Source: Membranipora membranacea (taxonomy: Eukaryota > Bryozoa > Gymnolaemata > Cheilostomatida > Membraniporidae). Taken from it: a stretch of DNA of 64,000 nt. The notes beneath the pieces are model-generated. The model was not told the origin of the DNA and did no database searches. It saw only the letters and a list, made by a program, of their open reading frames with translations. This document shows positions 48,072 to 61,500 of the stretch, piece after piece. Made by a program: the position numbers and the translations under genes. The first letter of the stretch is position 1, and each line of letters begins with the position of its first letter. The stretch is from the NCBI GenBank assembly GCA_914767715.1, contig OU612065.1:7688001-7752000 (forward strand). The letters are read 5' to 3'.

Positions 48072-48408
48072 CATCATACAAGGTAATCTCAGAGTCGTCT
48101 CCTTATTGTTAATGACGCCAATAAGGTAATAATTGATTCTCAGTATTTATTTACATATCAAGAATATCCGGCAAAGATTATGCTACGTTTGTCACGCTGT
48201 GTTTCTCCTGGATTCATGTAGCTTTTAAGATATTTTACCAGACAATTTTGGTAATCTAGATGATATGTATGAGCTGGACTGATAAAAAGCTGCTATTTTC
48301 ATTCTCTCTTTGTCGGAAGTAAACTTTTGAGATCTTCCATCTGCAATTTAATTTTTTCCGTTCTGTCTGTTTACACTTACTTATAACTTATGTTACGTTT
48401 CATGGGCA

Positions 48409-48414
48409 AATAAA
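48409..48414 (+). promoter_or_regulatory. Candidate poly(A) signal of TMEM167B
   Basis: AATAAA lies about 340 bases after the TMEM167B stop and is followed by a T-rich stretch. Distance and context are reasonable. Confidence 0.5.
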
Positions 48415-48574
48415 AAGTAGCTTTTGATTCAAACATTGAACCATTCTACCATACCATCACCAAATAATCTATGGAGGTTCGCATTCTTATTTTGGAGATT
48501 GATACCTGATTATAGAAGAAGGCACTCTAGGGGATTTCCCAATTGAGGATTTAAATGGTGACTTAACATAAGGA

Positions 48575-48790
48575 GTAGGAGGTAGCTCAGTTGGTTAGAG
48601 CGCCGGTTCTTCAACACGCAAGTGATGAAAGTCGGGGGTTGGCTCCCAGGTGTGCTCCTACCTGCCTGCAAACAGAGAGCAAACTGGCGCAGACATTGCG
48701 GCCTTGCCAATAAGGCAGAATAATATTTTGCCGCCCATGCTATGTATGTGGCGTGTGATATAACATTAGATTTTAATCAACCTTTTTTAA
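48575..48790 (+). mobile_element. tRNA-derived SINE-like element
   Basis: A tRNA-like head has a 7-bp acceptor stem (GTAGGAG at 48575-48581 with CTCCTAC at about 48655-48661), a D arm with GCTC/GAGC, a box A TAGCTCAGTTGG and a box-B-like GGTTGGCTCCC. The region between D arm and T arm is too long for a normal tRNA, and the T loop lacks the canonical TTCGA, so this is not a functional tRNA gene. An unrelated body (CTGCCTGCAAACAGAGAGC and onward) follows, as in SINEs. The 3' border is approximate. Confidence 0.6.
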
Positions 48791-49571
48791 TCTGTGTGAA
48801 TTGGTTTGCTTTTTATCAAGATTTAATCCTAGCAATATTCTGAACTTGCGCCGCTGGAGAGGCCACCGCTAATAAATTACCTCCAAAGCCCTTGGCTATT
48901 TTTTTATCTTGGTACAACAGTGATTTCTAGTGGTAATCAGTCTTCCCTTCCACAAACAGAGTAGTTGGGCAGAGTCGGATTCTGGCTTCACTGGAATCGG
49001 GTATCAGTATCACTATAGACTAGACCCTGTTTTATACTTAGATATCGAACACTAGAGTAATACTTGGAAAACTTAACATTTTAGAAATAACCTTGGAAAA
49101 CTTAGTGCCAAAAGCAAACTTAGAGACTCCAAAAACGTTGTTTGATAATAACATCATAAAAAATTGGGTTTTCCTGTTAGTAGCCACACTTGAAGGGAGA
49201 TATGATTTCTTTTCATCAATTCTAAATATTTAACACATGTATTTCTTCAAATATGTAGTGATTTATAACAATAAATATGAAGACACCAATTTATTGAAAT
49301 AATTATTTGGTGCAATATACTGGCCTAATTTAGTTGCCCAGAAACATGAAACAATATGGCGACCATTGTTTGAACACAGCTATTCATGGATATTAATCAT
49401 TATCAGACGCTGGAGTAGACTCTAAATCGTGCAAATGATTGCTAAGATGATGATGATGTGTGCATCAGAATAGTGAGCTATCCAACATATTGTATTGTGA
49501 TATTGAAGATTGCAGCTCCCTCTGCATAACACTTAGCTAAGTAGCAAGAGCACTATTATTTGATTCACAAA
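48791..49571. other. Upstream region of the dynein gene
   Basis: No ORF or repeat is recognised. An in-frame TAG at 49542-49544 precedes the dynein ATG, so this stretch holds the 5' UTR and presumably the promoter. Confidence 0.45.
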
Positions 49572-52500
49572 ATGGATGAAAGACATTGGTGGCTTGCTGG
49601 GAAAATCCAGGAGAGCTTTGGGATAGGAGGATATGATAACCCAACTCTCTTGGAAGATTTCATGTGTCAGGAAGACACAATGAAGGCAGTGAACAATTTT
49701 CTAGGGTCTCATGGGCCTTGCAGAATATTCTTCTATTGTGAAAGGCCTGAAAATAATGAGTTGTCAGCTAGATCTCTGCAATTCACTGACTCTCTTAGCA
49801 AACTGAGAGATATCAATTTGGACAAAGTATACATCTTGTACTTCTTGAGACGCGACACTACAAAGGAAGTTGATCATACCCATTTTGAGAAAGATATAGT
49901 AGCTGGGGAGATAAAGAAGAATGCTATTGAGCACATAACCACACTGCTTGGTGACATCTATCTGCCTGCTCTGAAGAATCAACGTGACTGGGGACAATGT
50001 ACTGATGAGAATAAACAGACATGCATACACACATTGGAAAGGCTTGCATCAAGTCTTGCCGAGTCTGCCTCAAACGTTCAGGCTGCAAAACAGCAGGTTA
50101 GCGCTTGTGCATTGCCGAGCCTTTAGTGCTGATGTAATAACAGAATATATTTTATTCTATATATTATTGTATGAACGGTTAGTTTATCAAAAAAACTTGA
50201 GCTATCTCATGTTAGTTATGATAAGCACACATTTTAGTATGCGTAAATGTCAACCATAACACCTCTATGTTATAGATGCTTCGACAGCCTGACAGTGTGA
50301 TCAGTAATGACTTCAAGCAGCACCGTCTGGCCGCAGCTGACACTGCAATCATTGCTGAATATGAGGACTTAGTCACGGACTGGATGAACACTATAGAGAA
50401 TATACTCATGGACTCCTCTGATGAAAGGTTATTAAATAGCGATGTATTTGGGTCGCGGTAATCTGATTCTCAACTAAATACTTGCTGTTTAATGATCATC
50501 ACTTATGAATACGCCTGTTTAATTTGAGTCTTTTTTTGCGCATTATCAGATTTATGGACCCAAGCGCTGGTCCTTTGTCTGAGATGGATAGATGGAAGAG
50601 GAGGCAGAGACTCCTTACTAGTATCACAGAACAGCTGAAAAGCAAGGAATGTAAGGCTGTGATAGGAGTTCTGATTCAGGCAAAATCTAAGCTGCTCAAG
50701 AGGTGGAAGATCATTGACTCAGGGTAAGATATGATACTCGCATACCCAGACAAACATTGACTGGCTTATTGTTACATTGTTTAACTGTTGTTGAATTAAA
50801 CTTTACAAAATCCTAAGAATGAAAATGATTACATTCAAATAACTTTGCTCATATTTCTGTAGAATTACTGAGGCTGTCAATGAGACCAAAGATAAAGTGA
50901 AGTATATGGATTCCCTGAGGAGACATGTTGACCAGCTCTATCACGGAGCCACTCCTCAGACTATCATGCAGACAGCTCTACCCGGTCTCGTGAATAATGT
51001 AAAGCAGATGGACTCTATCTCTCGCTACTACTCAAGATCTGGCTTCCTCGGTATATTCTTCACAAAGGTAGGTGATACTTTCCAGTCTATGCTGTAAGAT
51101 AGAAAATCGTTTATTAATAATTTTATCATTTCAGATCCGTGCCACAAGATGCTTGTCATGATAAGGGGATATTTGATTTTATATCATTCCTTTTTTTATG
51201 TTAAGAAGTTTTTGTCAATTTTTGGCAAACACTTGGATTCCATTAACATTGGATACCCCTTTGCACTCAAGTTTTCAGCTCATGACAATGTCGCATTGTT
51301 GAATATACTGCATGGATTTGTCTGCTCAACTCAGCTAATGTTTCCCTACAGATTACAAACCAGCTAGTACTTGCGTGTAAGGATTACATCCAGGGCGTCA
51401 CCATTAATGATGACGGTGTCGACGAGTTGTGGAAAATTGTCTCTGATGAGATCAGCAGTGGTGTGGAAGGTCTTACAGCTGCATCAGATGCAATGTACAA
51501 GCAGATGAAAATACATCTGGAGAACAAGCTCAAAGGGAAGACAACTCAGCATGGTCATAACAGAGACCAGGCTCCTGTGCTAAAAGAAGAGAACACTCTG
51601 TTCGGTAAGTATCTGCCTTGGTGATGTTTCCATGTATTAGATCTCTTTTTCTATTTGGTTGAGGTTTTTAGAATTTAAAGTCACTGTATTCTGAGTTAAC
51701 TTTTTGATTGATTCTCAGGTCGAATGAAAGCATGTTTGGCTCTGCTGTCCTACTATAAGGAGTGTGTTCATAACATCAGAGACTCTCTAGGTGTCGGCGC
51801 TCACGGCATGAGTCACTACCCATCTATGAGCAGCATAGCTCCAACTGATAGCCCTATGAAAGGGTAAGTTGACCAGCCAACGCATAATGTATCTTCTTTA
51901 AAACATCCAAAAAAGAATTTGCGTCTGTAAATGATTATGAAGACATTATTTTTATTCACTCTTATTGTTTTCAGCCATATATCACCACCTACTTCAGTAC
52001 ACAATGACAGGTACTTGCATTATCACTGCATAACTAGCTTTTCGGCTAAAATAGTCTAATTATATCATTAACATATAAATACTTAGCATTTATATGTTAT
52101 GGTTGTTATATTCAAAGGCTAATGTATACTTTGCTATTTACTGTTCAAATTTTGAAAACATTATGTACACAGATCTGGACTGTTTGTGGTTGAGTTTTAC
52201 TCATAGACTTATTGAATCTTGAGTCAATGGTTCTACTTAAACGGTTTCCAGTCATCCATATGGATAAACAATTATTATTCAAATAATGATGTATGTTAAT
52301 GACGCTTTTTATCCAGATTGTTAACACCATCTACAACACCGATTCCGCCCAAAGAAAGGTATAATTTGTATTCTCAACTGTGGCTAATCTCCTTAGTTCA
52401 AGCTTTCATTTTAGGTGTCATTGTTCATATTGAACTTATTTTGTTTATTGTGCTAACAGATGCACCACTTTCTTCAGTTGATCTCATAGACATTGGAAGC

Positions 52501-55500
52501 TTACGGTTTAAACCAAATAGTTACTCCTCTTTTAAACATTTCTTTTACTTGAAAAATCGGTTGCCATTTGCCAAGACCAGCAAAAATTGAGTTTCTCCTA
52601 TTGTACCTATTATTGTAGATCGTCGTATGTAACTAGCTTTGATATGCTTCTTATTTCATTGTTCTCTCTACTTTAGCTGAATACTTTGTCATTATTTATA
52701 CCCTGAGTGAATATTGTGTCAATTACCGTTAGCAGATTTATTCACTTCTTTCCAATCATTTGTTCAACTCCAGAAATCCATCTCTGTACATATCTATATC
52801 CATATAGGGGTTAGGGGTACCTATAGTTGTAGTGTTATGTGTACTACATAAATAACCCTACTGATGTTCTACGGTTCCCGATCATTTCATGTTGTTTCAA
52901 TGTGGTGTTGATGCTTATTAGTTTGGATGGAAAGAAGTCAGTTGGTGCGAGAGGAACCCCTGGATATTCTCCTAGTAAGAAGTCTAGCTCTATGACGGGA
53001 GACACTCACGGAGTGACTATGAGCGATGACGAGGCTATTGTCGGACACTTTGAATCATTCTCTGCCAGGCTCAGACAGATAATGGATGTCATGAACACCA
53101 TGGCACAATACGAGAAGTAAGACTTATAATTGTTTGACTTCAATTTATAAGTTAGGTTGTCAATACATGTATGCCACACACTTTTGTGTAGTTGTTAAAC
53201 GGTTGGGTGTTTATATTTACATTTCATTGTCTTTCCCAATCATTAGCTCCAAGCGATCCAATCAAATTTTTACTATCAAAACTCATCACGATGAACATTG
53301 CCAAGTTTAAAAAACCACTGTGCCCATTATGCATGCTGTTTTGGTTTATAGATTGGTGGAGACATCTAATGGAATCCCTCGACCCAGACCAGAGGATTTT
53401 GAGGAGAAAGAATCTGATGAGATAGATTACAGGAAGCTCTATGCTCAGAAGAACAAAGCTGAGAAATCAGGTATGACCATTAACTCCATAATCACGTTTA
53501 CTGCAAGTATCTCAGCCTTTCACATAAGGTCACCGGAGAGGTGTGCAAATACCATCAATGGATAGTCAGCCAAGTCCAACACCTCTATTTATTTCCCCCT
53601 TGCTTTACATGCAAACTATGTTGACTTGTCACCTCAATAGGCCTGCTTCAGGTTGTTTCAATTCTTTAACCAGACCACTCAAAATGATGGTATGCTTTTT
53701 CTCTTCTATATTGGTGACTATCGGTTGAAAATTCGTTGTCAGAATTTTTCAGTGGCCCCATATGTAAGACCATTGCATTTTTCACAAATTTCCGGTCTAA
53801 TTTTCATTAGCCAAACCGTATGCAAAATTTCAAAATTTAATTCAATAAATTTCCATTGCAAATACACCTGAAAATATTAACAGGGTTCAATATCACTGAT
53901 AGAAGTGCTTTTTAGTTGGCTACACCCTCAGTTGTCATCAGCATACTAATCATTTTATTTTGGAGGATGGGTGCAACAAGTTGACCTTCACCCAATTACA
54001 GGTGTATTACCTAATAGAGAAATGAAGTATTTGAAGGTTGACCAATTTGATTGTATTTACAGTTGAGATCCAGCCAATGCCGTCATACACACCAGGTACA
54101 GGCCTGAACGCCATACAAGAAGACAGTGAGCTTGAGGAAAAAGAAAACGATAGTGTCAAGGGTAGTGAGGCCAGTGAGGGGCGTGACAAAAAAGCCTCTC
54201 TAGAACCCTTAGCTCCTAGTGAACCAGATGCTCTTTCACCTGAAGATGTTATCATACTCAGTGAGTAACTTATATCGAGCGCTTAAAAAACAATTTTTCA
54301 TTTCAATTTTCTCATTTCAATATGCAGTCCAACTGTTAAACTAAAACTGGAAAACATTTCAAAATATTTCAAATACTTGAGCTGCCAGATATGAAATCAT
54401 AAATTAATATATATTCTCCTCATGACAGTGTTCAGTATAGCCTATTATCATTATCATATCATTGTTTTTATCACCGTTTATTTTTGCTAACTCCTTTTCC
54501 ATCTGGATGTAAGCATTGGATGTCCTTCTGTCTAATCTCATCCCTGGCACAAAGAACCATCTGCTCTTGAACTAATTCAGAATCTTTTCGCAAAAAAGTC
54601 TGATCATTGATCTGATCTGACCTTTTAGCGACTGCCAAATTCCGTCAGGCAATGTCTGACTATAATTTAAATGATTTTGTTTGAGGCGTACCTACTACTA
54701 GGCTTGGTGGTTAATTGGATGTAGTCTATACCCATTGTGTGAAATATTAATCTTTCACCGTATCAGACATACAGCTGCTCCGATAATGTTGCAGCTCGGG
54801 TCTCGCATCTCAGAATTCTAGGTAACAGACAGAATGCTCAAAGATAACATGACAACAAAAAAGCTTGCTATAATAAATTTAAGGATTATTCCGGTCTTAA
54901 TTCAGTAGATTTAAGAAGAAACTATTGCTTCTCGGTGTGGGGTATTGTCAAATGTCACTGACATTGAATCGCAGGCTTGTTCTCTAATTGATGTGGTAGC
55001 TTTTGGATTAGAAAAATTTGCTTTTTCTCTATAGTAAAGTGATAACAAAGGCTTAGCGGTTTGGGGGTTTGAACGGCTTGAACTGAGTTTAGAAAGGCTT
55101 ATTCAGAAAAATTAGGTAATTCTAATTAGCTGTTTGTTCAGGTAAACATTTTCATTACTTCGAACTCAGGTTTTGTTACAAATGGTGTGAAAAAAATGTT
55201 CTTTTGCTGGTTATATCGATGACAAATTAGGCAAGATTGTTGGTACTAGACATAGATATCGGTTGACTAAATTTGCTTGAGTTGTAAAGTTTGATCGGTT
55301 TGCCTCGTGGTTAGAACGCTCCGCAGCAGCTTACGCAAAAAAATATGTGAGAGACTCTCAGACCCCAATCAAGACAGATGTCTATCTCCCTCAAGGTAGT
55401 GTGTTGGGTTCTGTGCGCTGCCTTACAATCTCAAAAGTCTCAGTGTTGGCTACCATTGTTATATTGAAGGCACACTGTTCTGAGTGAAAACAAAGATCAT

Positions 55501-58500
55501 TTCAATAATGAAAAGCTGTTAGGAGGCGGATCACCAGTGAATTTTGCACCATTTTTTATAATTTCTGTTCGGCTCAAACGACTAAGATCAATCCCACAGT
55601 ATGATCCTGTTCTCAGCTCATCACCTTCATTCATACATTTATTTACGGGTCAAATTGACTTTATATTTTTATATTCCTCTTTCCTCTGCTCAAGGAGTTG
55701 ACTCCTTGCTCTGCCTAAGCATATTGATTCTAAGAATTGGACAATATAGAGCGCTTGTGTTGAATGCATTACAGGGGCAAAGAAATTAAATTTATTATCA
55801 TCTGCCCGTAAGAAGCTCCATTGGTTGTCTGTTGAATCTAGATCTATGTTTAATGTTTTAATGATCTTTGTTCGCTCATTAAATAATTCATGATCCTACC
55901 TCTATGTTGTCTATCTCTGCCTTTCTCCACCACCAAGCATAGTAGAACGACAGGTTATATCTGCTTGTTCCCGGTGACTGGTTGTTTATGACCACCGTTT
56001 TTCTGTGGAATTATCTCCTGGCTGATCTATGGATCTATTTTAAAAGGCAACTGAAAACACGCTTATTCTGTTGTTAGTATCCTGGTATTTAGTTTCCGTT
56101 CAAGTAGTTGGGTGCGGACGTTTCTTGATTTTGTGTATTTATTGTGTATGTATTTCCTCTCTTTATTCTAGCTTTGTTCACATAAGCTGCATCCAGTTTT
56201 GCTCTTTCGTCCCCAAGTTGTATTACTTTGTTGATTGAATTCTATCTGCCTATCAACGTTATCATTCTTCACATTAACCCTATTTTATTGTGCAACGCTT
56301 AGGAATTACTGTTTTTTTGAATGAAGAAGAATAAACACTTTAAACATTCGTATTATTTTATTCTTGATTTAAATAGCGCTGTCGAATTAACCTTGCTGAT
56401 AACCAATCAATTTTTGGCACCTTAAATTATCTAGCACATAATTCTAATGTTTTACTGAAGATGAAGCAAAACTGAGGAAATTGCAGCTTTTTAAAACTAA
56501 GGAATTATTTTCGCTATTTTTAAATTCACTATCTATCTATCTTGCTCCGTACAGTTGGCAAAGATATATTGAGGAATTAATTTTTGATATTGATTGGTGA
56601 ATAAGAGGTTTCCAAAAGCAACCTCTGTTTGGTCATGGAATACCAAACTTTAAAGCTATCATTTGATTTTCAGGGAAGTACTATGGCAGTGACGTAGGTG
56701 AAGGTCCGAGTGTCAGTAACATAGTAAGAGATAACCTACAGAAGATGACCGAGGTGATGAACGCTAGCGTCACGTCACGTACCATGGTGGATGTCGAAAC
56801 GACCGACAAGGTACCAATAATCCTCAAGTGTATCAGACACCTTGTTAAGGAGTTATCATATGCATGTATTACCTTATTGGATGACTTCAGGTATTGTGTA
56901 GCAATAGATCCATGCATAATCATCAGTATATGCATTAGTACCTTTCTTTTCCTTACCTCACACAGGATCGTTTTGAGGAGACTTACACTCTGTTCCTTGG
57001 AACAGTCTCTGAACTGGAGAGATTCATCTGTGCGTATCTCCATTGCCTATTCAGTAAGAAAATGAAGACATGGCAAGCACTCAAACTGCTCACACAGTAA
57101 GTCAATATTTTTTAGATATATTTGGAGTTCATATCACGGTAAAACTTTTATGCACATGATACAAACCAAATGTCAGCTGCTCTTATTGCATGTTACCTCT
57201 TTAATTTTTTGACTAGTAGTATTATAAGATATTAATATCATTGCAGGATGAGCCCTATTTCTCAACGACCTGGGCCACGTCCAGTTATTGCTGAGAAATT
57301 TGTTGAACTTTTCAATCAGTATGAGAATGACCTGGAAGAGGTTATCGAGATTTATGAAGCTGGGAAAGATAGTCCCCCACTGCTGAGGAACGCTCCACCC
57401 GTAAGTTTATGTAGTAAAAGTCAATCATGCAACACAATTCATTTCTCGTTAATGTCAGAAAAATTCACCTCTCTTATTTTCTTACATTTCTTTTTCGCAC
57501 TTTATATACAACATACTTCCAAATATAGATACTATACTATGAAAACCAATACTTTAAAGTAAGTTTCAACAGCTCTTCTAATTTATACACAGTGGTAAGA
57601 ACACATGGAAAAGAGAATTTTTTTAGATTGCGTGCATTATTGATATCCGCCAAGTGCATTCAAAGTTCGCTTATCGCAAATTTTACATTTGGGTACAAAT
57701 TGTACACATTATTGTAGGTTGCTGGAGCAATATACTGGGCTAGACAGTTACTGCATAAGATTGAAGAGCCCATGAAAATATTCAGAGATACCAAAGCTAT
57801 TTCTAATCTCCGGGACTTCGGTAGAATCTGTAAGGTGAGTTTTGATTGCAATATAATTTTGTAAAGTCAACCCGGCAAAGTGGCATGTCCAGTATAGAAG
57901 GCACTCTTGGAGCTAGAACATTATTTTGTAGGATATTCTTAGATAAAGTGGAATGTGGATTATTCTGACTTTGTTTCTTGATTTCTTGCAGATATACAAC
58001 AGAATAGCCACAGCTCTGGTTACTTTCGAGACGATGTGGTTCCAGACATGGAAGAGTAATATCGAAGTTGCCAAAGCTGGTATGAAGGCTACTCTGCTTG
58101 TGCATCACCCTGAGACCAGAGAGATTCTGGTCAACGCAGACGACAGGTATCGTGATTATTGACAAACATACCGTATAATGCGTGTTTGTCTCCTCATTGA
58201 TATTAGGTGCACAACTCCTGATCATGATTAGAAAATAATTTGTGTTGACTATTTTATTTATAGACACATTGAAAAAAACTATGACATGTAAATGTATTTA
58301 TACATTTATGGTTTTGTTGTTTATGTCTTTTCATACGCCTGTTTTATGTTAATAAATTAATTACATATTTTAGAGTGGTTGAGTTGTTGGCTGAAGGAAG
58401 ATGGATGGTGAGACAGGGCATATCTGTACCGGAGTCTGTACAAGGCATCCTTCAACAGGAAAACAGATTCAAAGCTTACAAGGATCATCTTGAACTTGCC

Positions 58501-61500
58501 CTCTCACAGTTCTATAGCGTAGTTAGATCCATTCCTGACGCAGTAAAGTCACTGTTCCAGCCCCATGTCGACCAGGCTCTGATCAGCTTTCAACCCGGCG
58601 TCAGCACTCTCGCATGGAACAGTATGAATATCGGTGAGTCTTAATCTTGTAATATCGTATTGCACATATTTATCTTTTAAATTCATGGAAGACATCACAC
58701 ATGTCGGGAAGAAAAAAGTGCTTAGATCATGATTTATTCATCGATTTTTATCCTTTGTTTTAGATGCTTTCTTGCACCAGATTCACACCTCGACGGAGAA
58801 GCTCTCCTCACTCGTCAACCTCGTTAATGACGTGATGCAGAATCGTGTCGACCATAACATACAGAATATCAGTGATATGTTCCTGTTTGACTATGATCTG
58901 GCTTTCGGACAAGTCTGGGTAAGATATCATGGATTTGTTTGTATACATTTTCATAGAGCATGTAAGGTGTGTTTTCAGTCCCAATCTGTGTTTTAAAATT
59001 CATATATTAGCGTGGTACCAGATAACACTGTACTGAGTGAATGAAAGACACAATCATCATCCATTGCAGGTCTGGAATTCATTATGTTTCCCTGTGTGAT
59101 CATTCACTGTCTGACGGTTATTATGGCTAATAAGAACTGTTACAGGGTTTTATTATTTGATGTTGTCTTTTTGTGCAGAAAGCCGAGTTTGTTGGCACTA
59201 AGAAGGTAATGTTACGGTTTCGAGAGGATCACTTTTCACTATTTAGTTGTTCTAGTCTTACAACTTCACAACTTGCAAACATTTTGGCACGCAATTTAGT
59301 GTTGAGAAGTTGCTTGGACAATTCCATACCTAGGCTTGCACATAGTATTTTACGAGTTGCACATCTTCAGCTGGCTCTAGCTCCTGTAGGCTCTGTTGGA
59401 ACTGTTTTATTATGTCATTTTGGCCATTTGAATATTCAAATGATCATTATTCCTTCTAGTTGCTACATGACAATAGGGCATTTGAAAGCATCCCAGATTA
59501 CAAATTTATAGAGTTTTGAGGAAGACAGTGTCAATCACTTATTTTGTAATTCACCATATCTCACTGAAAAAATTTGACTTGCGGGGATGTTGTCAACGTG
59601 CCCTTTTTCTCATTTCATTCAAGCACAATCTATAGTGATGCATGTACTCTGCAGTTAGCTTAGCTACCATAATCGCATCTCAACAGTCTATTATTTCAAT
59701 TACAATGTAGCGTTAATATATGCTTTACATTGACAGCTGCCAGAGGATTTCATGCAGTCCATTCAGGGTTCTGTCAGCGGTCGAGCTGCGCTTCTAGTCC
59801 AGTATATTGGTAATATTGAATCTGGTATGCAGGAGATTGTTAACCAGCTGGTTAAGAGAAAGGTAAGTTCATAACAAATTTTATCCCTAACATTGATATT
59901 TATTCCAAACCATCATCTTAATACCCAATAATAGAGTTTGTTTCATTAATCCTTGTTTATAAATCCAGACACGCCCTGAGGACCGCACCATTAACACTTG
60001 TTGAGCCTCCTGCCTAGCCATTTACTGCTCATTATATCTGCTATACATGAGTAATGCTTTGATTTTATCATTTAACTCTTAACCTTTGTTGTTGTAATGA
60101 TAGTTCCCTCCGTCGAACTATAAATTTGCGTTTGCCAAGCAAACTGACACCGCTACTGAAACAGCAAAAGGTGCTTATGGCAAACGCAGAAAGAAATTTC
60201 AGGTGACTTTTATCAGCACCAAGTTTGAGAACCGCTTCCATCAGAAATCATATATTTTGCAAAACTCTATCTATCCTATATTTTTAGCTTCCAGAACAAT
60301 ATTGCTAGTCAAAACAATTTCTCAGCTTAGCCCATTTGCTGAGATTGATGCTGCTTTTTTCTTTTAGTTCTCCATAGGCATTCTTCAGTTGGTTAAAAAA
60401 ATGGCCAAACACTGGAAAAAACAATCCGAGAATCGTATAAAATTACGCAAAAAGAAAGGCACCTATAAGAAAGTGGTTGGTCTTTTGGAGTGCAGTGATG
60501 GCAACACTTACCAATTACCAAGTTCTATTTTTGATTAAGTTTCCTATGTTGGGGGTTCCACAAATGTTCTTTAACGTTCATAATTATTAGCATTAAAACT
60601 CTCTAGTTCCAAAGTTCATTATTTCACAATTCATGATGTGTTCTCACAAATCCTTCACGATCCAGTCTTCTTGCACCTTTGCAGTTTTCTTGTTTCTCCT
60701 TTTTCCCTTTCCCTGCAAGTCACATGTGAAAGGTCGATATTGTTTATGCTGTGCTAAGGGCAGATTCACATGATGACTGAATAATGCTGAACACTACCAT
60801 TGGCAAAATTCAGCTGATTCTGATGTGACAAAGGTGTTTGCTCTCGTTTAGAATTCAATGTCAAGCCTCTAGACGAGTCAGCATTATTTCCAATTCATCG
60901 ATGATTTTCCTGTTTTAGGGAAAGCTTCTGGATATGCATGCCCCTGTGGAAAGTCTGGAAGACAAGCTTGTGAACGAACTTCTAGGTCAGTATTTGGTCT
61001 ATTTGTAATAGCCTAGTAGTTTTTAGGTTATTAGCCGAGTTATAAAGTTAGTGTTAAAGGTTTTGGGTTCAAGAATACTACCCCAGAGCGTGATCAGCCA
61101 TCTGACCCCACATTCCTTCCCATAAAAAGTTTAATAATTGTCTTCGTTTCAACAGGGTATCCAGGGATAATCGAGGTCCATAAACTTAAAAATACTTTTA
61201 TGCAATATGTATATATATTTATATCAAAGTATACATAAAAAAGTACTCATCAAAGTATACATAAAAAGTACTCATCAAAGTATACATAAAAATGATAACT
61301 GGTGAAAAAAATTCAACACGATTAAAAAATAGAACTCTTATTGAATAGAGCAATTGAACTTTTGAAACATTTTGCCAAGTAACGGGTGACGGATGCAACA
61401 ACTAATCCAGAGTGATCTATTTGCAATAACAAAATTTCTATTATTTAGATGAGTATGGTACCAAAGTGTATCAGGCTGTGCTGAACTCTGCTAAGCGTTC

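Noticed and set aside
55290-55440. tRNA-like words (CTCGTGGTTAGAACGC) in dynein intron 11
   Set aside because: Only a box-A-like match is present. No box B at the right distance and no cloverleaf, so it was not annotated as tRNA or SINE.
56681-57043. 120-codon minus-strand ORF
   Set aside because: Antisense to dynein exons 12 and 13 and the intron between them; no independent support.
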